A stretch of 64,000 nt of DNA from UBA10518 sp022837185 (GTDB lineage Bacteria; Desulfobacterota; Desulfobulbia; Desulfobulbales; Desulfobulbaceae): positions 3,665-67,664 of the forward strand of contig JAVEQK010000017.1 of assembly GCA_034007705.1 (NCBI GenBank). Direction: 5' to 3'. The translations under genes and the position numbers were made by a program. This document shows, piece after piece, positions 59,689 to 64,000 of this stretch. Under the pieces are notes generated by a model. The model was not told the origin of the DNA, did no database searches, and saw only the letters and a program-made list of their open reading frames with translations. Each line of letters begins with the position of its first letter. The first letter of the stretch is position 1.

Positions 59689-59880
59689 GAGTCGGCAGTC
59701 ATCAGTCAGCAGTCGGCAGTTTGAGGTTTGAAGCCTCCCGGCTTGTCGGCTTGACGAACCTAACAGGCTGACAGTCAATTGATATTTGGACACGTGTTAA
59801 TCTCCTCATTCGTCCCCGCAGCGCGGGGTGGGGCGTTGCCGACTGCCGACTGATAACAGCCGACTCACGGCGAAGCCGTG
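59689..59880. repeat. heptad-repeat inverted pair with mini-hairpins (locus A)
   Basis: The left array is AGTCGGC AGTCATC AGTCAGC AGTCGGC AGTTTGA GGTTTGA (59690-59731). The right array is TGCCGAC TGCCGAC TGATAAC AGCCGAC (59837-59864). The 29-bp arms 59689-59717 and 59837-59865 are inverted repeats with three mismatches. Between them lies CCCCGC-AGC-GCGGGG (59814-59828), a hairpin with a three-base loop. Directly after the right arm is CACGGC-GAA-GCCGTG (59866-59880), another triloop hairpin, which overlaps the stop codon region of the EamA gene. This is the clearest copy of the dispersed module. Confidence 0.8.
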
Positions 59881-60788
59881 CCTTTGCTCCCCCGCTGCAC
59901 GACCATCATGGCCGGGACGATGATCACCACACCGATGATGGTTCGCAATGGCGGTAGTCCCTGGCCGAAAAACCAGTCGATGGCCAGGACCAGGGGTGGG
60001 TACAGGTAACTGTAGGCCATGACCCGGGTCGGACCGAGTCGCAGCGTGGCAAACTGGGTCAGGAAAAATGTGACCATGGTGCAGAATACCGCCAGGTAAA
60101 CTATTCCCGCCCAGACCTGCACCGGCACGGCGCCCCAGTCAATCGCCGGCAAACGGTGCAGGCCGAGCAGCAGCAGCCAGATCGATCCGGTGGCCATCAC
60201 CCAGAAGGTCATCACCACCATGGATTCGCCCCGGTGCAAAAGTTTGACCAGGGGCGTATATGCAGCCATGAACAGGCAGCCGACAAAAAAAATCAGGTCG
60301 CCCCTGCCCAGATCCATGGCCAGCAGCCTGTGGATATCCCCCCTGAAGATAACCCAGAGCGCACCGGTCATGGCCAGAGCCAGGGCAATGAGCCGGTACC
60401 GGCCCAGCCGCTCCCGCAGAAGCACGGCACTGTACATCCCCGATATTCCCGGAACCAGGGTGAAGATGACACTGGTATTGAGGGCCGTGGTTGACCGCAG
60501 AGCCGCGAACATGAGCCAGAAAAAAACGACCAGGGCGGCGCTGATCAGGGAATAGCGGCCCAGATCCGGGAGGGAGGGCCTTGGCGTACCGCTCCGCCGG
60601 GCGACCAGGGGAAGAAAGAGCAGGGAGGCCAGGACGAAGCGGACCAGGGTCAGGATGAGCGGGTCAAGCCCGGCGGCAATGGCCTTGCCCACCGTAAAGG
60701 AAGTGGACACCAGGGTGGCCGCCGTCAGCATCAGGAAGTGGACCAGCCAGGTCGGCGGCGCAGTCCGGGTGCCCGTGGCCCGGGTCAT
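59865..60788 (-). CDS. EamA-family (DMT) transporter
   Basis: 307-aa inner-membrane protein with ten predicted helices in two EamA halves (first with FTVGKAIAAGLDPLILTLVRF, second ending VIIVPAMMVVQRG). The family exports metabolites such as amino acids or purines; the substrate is not predictable. The last codons and stop are encoded by the repeat-associated hairpin at 59866-59880, so the C-terminus (GTASP) may have been altered by repeat insertion. The start ATG overlaps the stop of the upstream inositol-phosphatase-like gene. Confidence 0.9.
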   Translation of the reverse strand: MTRATGTRTAPPTWLVHFLMLTAATLVSTSFTVGKAIAAGLDPLILTLVRFVLASLLFLPLVARRSGTPRPSLPDLGRYSLISAALVVFFWLMFAALRSTTALNTSVIFTLVPGISGMYSAVLLRERLGRYRLIALALAMTGALWVIFRGDIHRLLAMDLGRGDLIFFVGCLFMAAYTPLVKLLHRGESMVVMTFWVMATGSIWLLLLGLHRLPAIDWGAVPVQVWAGIVYLAVFCTMVTFFLTQFATLRLGPTRVMAYSYLYPPLVLAIDWFFGQGLPPLRTIIGVVIIVPAMMVVQRGSKGTASP

Positions 60789-61600
60789 GCCACTGCTTCG
60801 ATCAGGAGTGGGTGCAAGGTAGTGTTGCTGGCCAGGATTTCACCTTTGAAGGGACTGTACTGCTGACCGTTGAAATCAGTCACGGTGCCACCCGCTTCTT
60901 CAACCAGCAGCCAGCCGGCTGTAGTGTCCCAGGGTTTCAGGGCTGTTTCCCAGAATCCATCCAGTCTGCCGCAGGCAACGTAGGCCAGGTCGACCGCCGC
61001 CGCGCCCATGCGGCGGATGTCCCGGACTTTGGGCAACACGCTTCTTGTCTGCCCGATCACCTGGTCCAGGTGCTTGCGGATGTCATAGGGAAAGCCGGTC
61101 GCAACCAGGGCCTGGACGAGGAATTCGGTCCGGGTGACCTGAATCCGGTGATCATTGAGCCAGGCGCCGCCTCCTCTGGTTGCACAGAACAGTTCATCCT
61201 GCAGGGGGCAATAGGTGACGCCGGCCAGGGGTTTTCCCCCGTCCAGCAGGCCGATGGAGACGGCGAAGATGGGTATGCCGTGGGCAAAGTTGGTGGTGCC
61301 GTCGAGGGGATCGATGATCCAGGTTCGCTCATCTTTGTCCATAAGGCCCTGATACGATTCTTCCGCCATCACGGCGATGCCCGGTGCGTCTTCATCCAGT
61401 GAGGCGATAATGGCGGTTTCCGCTGCCAGATCGGCTTCGGTCACCAGGTCGATTTCACCTTTCATTCTGATGGTATGGGGCTTGGCATACAGTTCTCTTA
61501 TGATCGTGCCCGCCGTCAGCGCCGCCCGGGCCGCCGCCAGCAGCAGGGTCTGCAGTTCCCGCGACGGCGCGGCTTTCAGCGTATTGGTCAAACGGTTCAT
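60785..61600 (-). CDS. inositol monophosphatase family protein
   Basis: 271-aa metal-dependent phosphatase with the motifs VTEADLAAE, EES near AVMAEESYQG, the Mg-binding WIIDPLDGTTNFAHGIP, and WDTTAGWLLVEEAGG. Relatives hydrolyse inositol phosphate, 3'-phosphoadenosine 5'-phosphate (CysQ) or fructose bisphosphate. With an APS kinase 2 kb away, a PAP phosphatase role is possible but not shown. ATG 61600 follows AAGGAA; an upstream ATG at 61696 is rejected. It overlaps the EamA gene by four bases. Confidence 0.9.
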   Translation of the reverse strand: MNRLTNTLKAAPSRELQTLLLAAARAALTAGTIIRELYAKPHTIRMKGEIDLVTEADLAAETAIIASLDEDAPGIAVMAEESYQGLMDKDERTWIIDPLDGTTNFAHGIPIFAVSIGLLDGGKPLAGVTYCPLQDELFCATRGGGAWLNDHRIQVTRTEFLVQALVATGFPYDIRKHLDQVIGQTRSVLPKVRDIRRMGAAAVDLAYVACGRLDGFWETALKPWDTTAGWLLVEEAGGTVTDFNGQQYSPFKGEILASNTTLHPLLIEAVA

Positions 61601-61713
61601 ATGGTTCCTTTGTATCAATATGTGATTATGTGCCTGTCCAGCTGCACCGGTATGTTCGCTGGCGCGCCCCTGACCGTTCACCATGTCCCCCGGCAAAGCA
61701 GGGAATCACCAGG

Positions 61714-61758
61714 CTGCCAACTGCCGACTACTGACTGCCAACTCCCGGCGCAGCCGGG
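61714..61758. repeat. heptad array plus GCA-triloop hairpin (locus B)
   Basis: CTGCCAA CTGCCGA CTACTGA CTGCCAA CTCCCGG (61714-61748), running into CCCGGC-GCA-GCCGGG (61744-61758). The hairpin ends four bases from the stop codon of the HD-domain gene, the same placement as at the EamA stop in locus A. Confidence 0.75.
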
Positions 61759-61762
61759 ACCA

Positions 61763-62335
61763 TCACATCCCCAGATCGTCGGAAATTTCCTGCATGGCCT
61801 GCAAGGCCAGATCGCAGAATTCGCTGATTTCCAGGCCGATGAGCTCGCATTCGCGGATAATCTCCCGGTCGGCGCCTTTGGCAAAGGCCTTTTCCTTGAA
61901 CCGCTTGCGGACCGATTTCGGTTTGACCGAAGCGAGTTTTTTGTCCGGGTGGACCAGGGCCGCAGCTGTCACCAGACCGGTCACCGTCTCGCCGGCGGCA
62001 AGGGCATGATGAAAAACGGTGTGACGCTTGAGGCCGTGTGCCTTTTCGTTGTGCATCCGGACCGCATCGATGATTTCTCCATCAATGCCATGCTCTTCCA
62101 GAACCAGGACCGTTTCCGTGGTATGCACCGCCAGGTCGGGTTGGTGTTCCACGTCAAGGTCATGGAGCAGTCCGGCAAGCCCCCACTTGTCTTCATTTTC
62201 CTGCAGCCTCCGGGCAAGTGCCCGCATAACCGCCTCGGCGGCCAGGCAGTGTTTGATCATATTCGGATTGGCGATGTATCCGTTGAGCAGGGCAAGGGCC
62301 TCATCCCTGCTGATGCCGAATTGTTCGTAGTTCAT
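61763..62335 (-). CDS. HD-domain hydrolase
   Basis: 190-aa protein with an HD-superfamily metal site: MIKHCLAAEAVMRAL (first His) and GLAGLLHDLDVEH (His-Asp), then the AVHTTETVLVL and DAVRMHNEKA segments. Such proteins hydrolyse phosphoesters such as nucleotides; the substrate is unknown. ATG 62335 follows GGAAATTC. Its stop abuts the locus B hairpin. Confidence 0.85.
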   Translation of the reverse strand: MNYEQFGISRDEALALLNGYIANPNMIKHCLAAEAVMRALARRLQENEDKWGLAGLLHDLDVEHQPDLAVHTTETVLVLEEHGIDGEIIDAVRMHNEKAHGLKRHTVFHHALAAGETVTGLVTAAALVHPDKKLASVKPKSVRKRFKEKAFAKGADREIIRECELIGLEISEFCDLALQAMQEISDDLGM

Positions 62336-62427
62336 GGGAATTTCCGTTTGCCGATTGGATGATCCGGGTTGTCTTTCAACGTTCCAACATACCATTGATC
62401 AGCCGGCCCGGCAAGCGTGCCGGTCAG

Positions 62428-62468
62428 CCGGCTACGCCGGGTACAGGGTGCAAGGTGGGATGTAAAGC
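62428..62468. repeat. mini-hairpin plus heptad array (locus G)
   Basis: CCGGC-TAC-GCCGG (62428-62440) is followed directly by GTACAGG GTGCAAG GTGGGAT GTAAAGC (62441-62468), all sevens. Another hairpin CCGGC-N6-GCCGG lies just before. Same module as locus E but in the opposite order. Confidence 0.6.
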
Positions 62469-62497
62469 TGGTCAAAAGATCTTCTGGACCACGCAAA

Positions 62498-62624
62498 AGA
62501 ATTCAGTCTTCGGTTTTCCAGACGGCAAGAGCTTCCCTGTACACTTTGCCGCGCGGCAGGTTGAGGTCTTCGCTGATTCTTCCAACGGCATCCTTCAAAC
62601 TCATGCCGGGTTGCTTTTTATACC
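62498..62624. repeat. 127-bp duplicate flanking assembly gap 2, left copy
   Basis: Identical to 62725-62851 and encodes the last ~40 codons of rsmI again. As at gap 1, the length of 127 marks an unmerged contig end. Confidence 0.9.
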
Positions 62625-62724
62625 NNNNNNNNNNNNNNNNNNNNNNNNNNNNNNNNNNNNNNNNNNNNNNNNNNNNNNNNNNNNNNNNNNNNNNNNNNNN
62701 NNNNNNNNNNNNNNNNNNNNNNNN
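62625..62724. other. assembly gap, exactly 100 N
   Basis: An arbitrary 100-N spacer. Because its flanks are the same 127 bp, the real sequence probably runs straight from rsmI (right copy) into 62497, placing rsmI about 160 bp from the HD-domain gene. Confidence 0.95.
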
Positions 62725-62851
62725 AGAATTCAGTCTTCGGTTTTCCAGACGGCAAGAGCTTCCCTGTACACTTTGCCGCGCGGCAGGTTGAGGTCTTCGC
62801 TGATTCTTCCAACGGCATCCTTCAAACTCATGCCGGGTTGCTTTTTATACC
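62725..62851. repeat. 127-bp duplicate flanking assembly gap 2, right copy
   Basis: Exact copy of 62498-62624, carrying the intact 3' end and stop codon of rsmI. Confidence 0.9.
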
Positions 62852-63605
62852 ATGAAAGGAGTTCGCGTAAATTATCGGGGGGTTGTTCGTTCGACTCGCC
62901 GGGCGGAAAAATAATAAAGACCAGTTCGCCGCGTATGCTGTCCCCGATCTGCGTGAGAATTTCGCTCAACCTCCCCCGGAAGCAGTTTTCATGGAGTTTG
63001 GTCAGCTCCTTGAAGAGCATGGCCCTGCGGTCGCCGAAAACCGCCTGGCAGAGCTTCAGGGAGCTTGCGATGCGGCGCGGCGATTCATAGAAAACGAGAG
63101 GATAGGGGAGGGTGGCCAGACGTTGGAAGAATTTCTCCCGCATCCCTTTTTTAACCGGGGGAAAGCCGCCGAAAAAGAACCCGTTCGTTTCCAGTCCGGC
63201 AACGGAGACGGCCGCGATCAGTGCGGAAGGGCCCGGAACAGGGATGACCGGTATATCCGCCGCCCTGGCTTCACGAATCAGGACGGCGCCGGGATCGGAC
63301 AGGGAAGGGGTGCCTGCATCCGTGACCAGGGCGATATCCAGCCCGTTCTGCAGTTTTTTCAGCAGCCGTGCGGTCTTCAGCTGCTCCTTTTCCCGGTAAT
63401 AGCTGGTGAGGGGGGTAGAGATGCCAAGGTGGCTGAGCAGTTTGACGGTATGCCTGGTATCTTCACAGGCAATCAGGGAGACATTTTCAAGAACCCGTCT
63501 GGCCCGAAGCGTGATGTCCTCAAGGTTGCCGATGGGTGTGGCAACAACATACAGTCTGCCGGAAGTGATGTTTTCGTTCACGTGTTTTGCTGGTCCGTTC
63601 TCCAT
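62730..63605 (-). CDS. rsmI: 16S rRNA 2'-O-ribose C1402 methyltransferase
   Basis: Methylates the ribose of C1402 in 16S rRNA. The 291-aa tetrapyrrole-methylase-fold protein has LYVVATPIGNLEDITLRARRVL, IACEDTRHTVKLL, VTDAGTPSLSDPG and the VIPVPGPSALIAAVSVAG block. ATG 63605 gives a normal length; ATG 63704 would add 33 unconserved residues. No clear ribosome-binding site for either. The stop lies inside the 127-bp assembly duplicate, so the gene is complete. Confidence 0.95.
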   Translation of the reverse strand: MENGPAKHVNENITSGRLYVVATPIGNLEDITLRARRVLENVSLIACEDTRHTVKLLSHLGISTPLTSYYREKEQLKTARLLKKLQNGLDIALVTDAGTPSLSDPGAVLIREARAADIPVIPVPGPSALIAAVSVAGLETNGFFFGGFPPVKKGMREKFFQRLATLPYPLVFYESPRRIASSLKLCQAVFGDRRAMLFKELTKLHENCFRGRLSEILTQIGDSIRGELVFIIFPPGESNEQPPDNLRELLSWYKKQPGMSLKDAVGRISEDLNLPRGKVYREALAVWKTED

Positions 63606-63784
63606 TGTGTCAACTGCAGAAGGTGTCCGGTCGGGGACGGACGGGAGATTTCTCAATGTATTCTGGATACAGGCAGGATGAAACTCTTTCCCAGCGGGCG
63701 GCAATCAATTTTGCACTCCGAATAATATTTCGTACCATCTTTTACCTACCGACTCAAACAATAAAAACAGGAAAAGGGGAGGGG

Positions 63785-63941
63785 GAGCAGGAAGCGGGAG
63801 GGGAAAGCGGAAAGGAGTTTGCAGCTTCGCTGTCGGCGAAACTTGGTGCCCTTTCCCCACATCCCGCGCCCTTCCCCCCGGCGCAGCCGGGAAACTCCAG
63901 ACTGCCGACTGCCGACTGCCGACTCCCCGGCGCAGCCGGGG
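63785..63941. repeat. composite heptad/mini-hairpin repeat (locus C)
   Basis: The left part is purine-rich sevens of the GGAAGCG type (63790 onward), then the 19-mer shared with locus E at 63815-63833, including CAGC-TTC-GCTG. The middle has CCCGGC-GCA-GCCGGG (63877-63891). The right part has GACTGCC three times and GACTCCC (63900-63927), running into CCCCGGC-GCA-GCCGGGG (63925-63941). It combines elements of loci A, B, D and E in one spacer. Confidence 0.8.
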
Positions 63942-63955
63942 CATTCCTGCCGGGC

Positions 63956-63992
63956 AAAAAAAAGCCCCCATGGGATGTGACCCATGGGGGCT
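63956..63992 (-). terminator. Rho-independent terminator for a gene beyond the right edge
   Basis: Stem AGCCCCCATGGG (63963-63974) with CCCATGGGGGCT (63981-63992), 12 bp and a six-base loop. On the minus strand it is followed by eight T (63963-63956). This is a textbook terminator for a minus-strand gene that ends beyond 64000. Confidence 0.85.
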
Positions 63993-64000
63993 TGGCAAAA

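Larger units (their letters stand above)
63606..64000. other. 395-bp right-edge spacer
   Basis: No gene. It holds the rsmI upstream region, the composite heptad/hairpin repeat (63785-63941) and a strong minus-strand terminator (63956-63992) for a gene beyond the right edge. Open frames through the repeats are rejected as low-complexity. Confidence 0.65.

Noticed and set aside
63900..63927. Regular short repeats as a possible CRISPR array
   Set aside because: Units are only 7 bp, directly tandem, with no spacers, and there are no cas genes in the window.

Overview
The window is a 64-kb piece of high-GC bacterial chromosome. The gene set points to the Desulfobacterota (old Deltaproteobacteria), most likely near the sulfate- or sulfur-metabolising Desulfobulbales. 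The clues are a DUF4390-ntrY-ntrX cluster, two exported multiheme c-type cytochromes (one beginning with a CSNCHTMHN block), a DUF39 homocysteine-forming protein, a two-domain ATP-sulfurylase/APS-kinase fusion, a CooC-type ATPase, a B12-dependent ribonucleotide reductase, and an rpsP-khpA-rimM-trmD-PF09936-rplS operon. The taxon is inferred from gene content only. Two runs of exactly 100 N (12687-12786 and 62625-62724) are each flanked by identical 127-bp copies. This is the signature of unmerged contig ends from a k=127 assembly, so both gaps are probably artefacts.

Layout. 1-5.2 kb: end of a GAF/class III cyclase, a small Cys-rich protein, an NrdR-box pair, nrdJ, a SEC-C protein and a VanZ-like protein. 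5.2-10.4 kb (minus): hemB and the ntrX/ntrY/DUF4390 cluster. 10.5-12.3 kb: rmlB-rmlC with a palindromic leader. 12.4-17.8 kb (minus): multiheme cytochrome, NhaD antiporter, RNase II/R-type nuclease. 17.9-24.1 kb: era, then on the minus strand a cooC-like gene, ftsE, ftsX, an envC-like gene and ctpA. 24.2-34.4 kb: gph, DUF445, a coiled-coil protein, glgB, an Fe-alcohol dehydrogenase, rsmA, DUF2062, tsaD and pheA. 34.7-37.4 kb: a DUF39-larE pair, HU and tRNA-Pro(CGG). 37.7-41.7 kb: pentaheme cytochrome, exported MsrAB, an orphan NrdJ-tail protein and cobO. 41.9-56.6 kb: a long plus-strand housekeeping run (ileS-lspA-fabD, ffh, rpsP-khpA-rimM-trmD-PF09936-rplS-rnhB, yraN-pdxA-tmk-TPR lipoprotein-DUF4292). 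56.8-64 kb: ComEA-like protein, sulfurylase/APS kinase, pyrF, EamA transporter, inositol-phosphatase-like protein, HD protein, rsmI and a terminator for a gene beyond the right edge.

Functional threads. A B12/ribonucleotide-reductase thread links nrdJ (with a convincing NrdR operator pair), cobO (which makes the adenosylcobalamin that NrdJ uses) and, divergent from cobO, a small protein carrying the NrdJ C-terminal domain with its zinc ribbon moved to the other end. A sulfur thread links DUF39, a three-cysteine LarE-type protein, exported MsrAB and a sulfurylase/APS kinase whose sulfurylase active-site motifs are altered. A cell-division/envelope thread links ftsEX with an EnvC-like protein that lacks the LytM zinc ligands, and ctpA.

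The most unusual non-coding signal is a dispersed repeat module. It consists of degenerate 7-bp tandem units, usually abutting a mini-hairpin with a three-base loop, in at least six intergenic spacers. In two spacers the heptad arrays face each other as inverted repeats.
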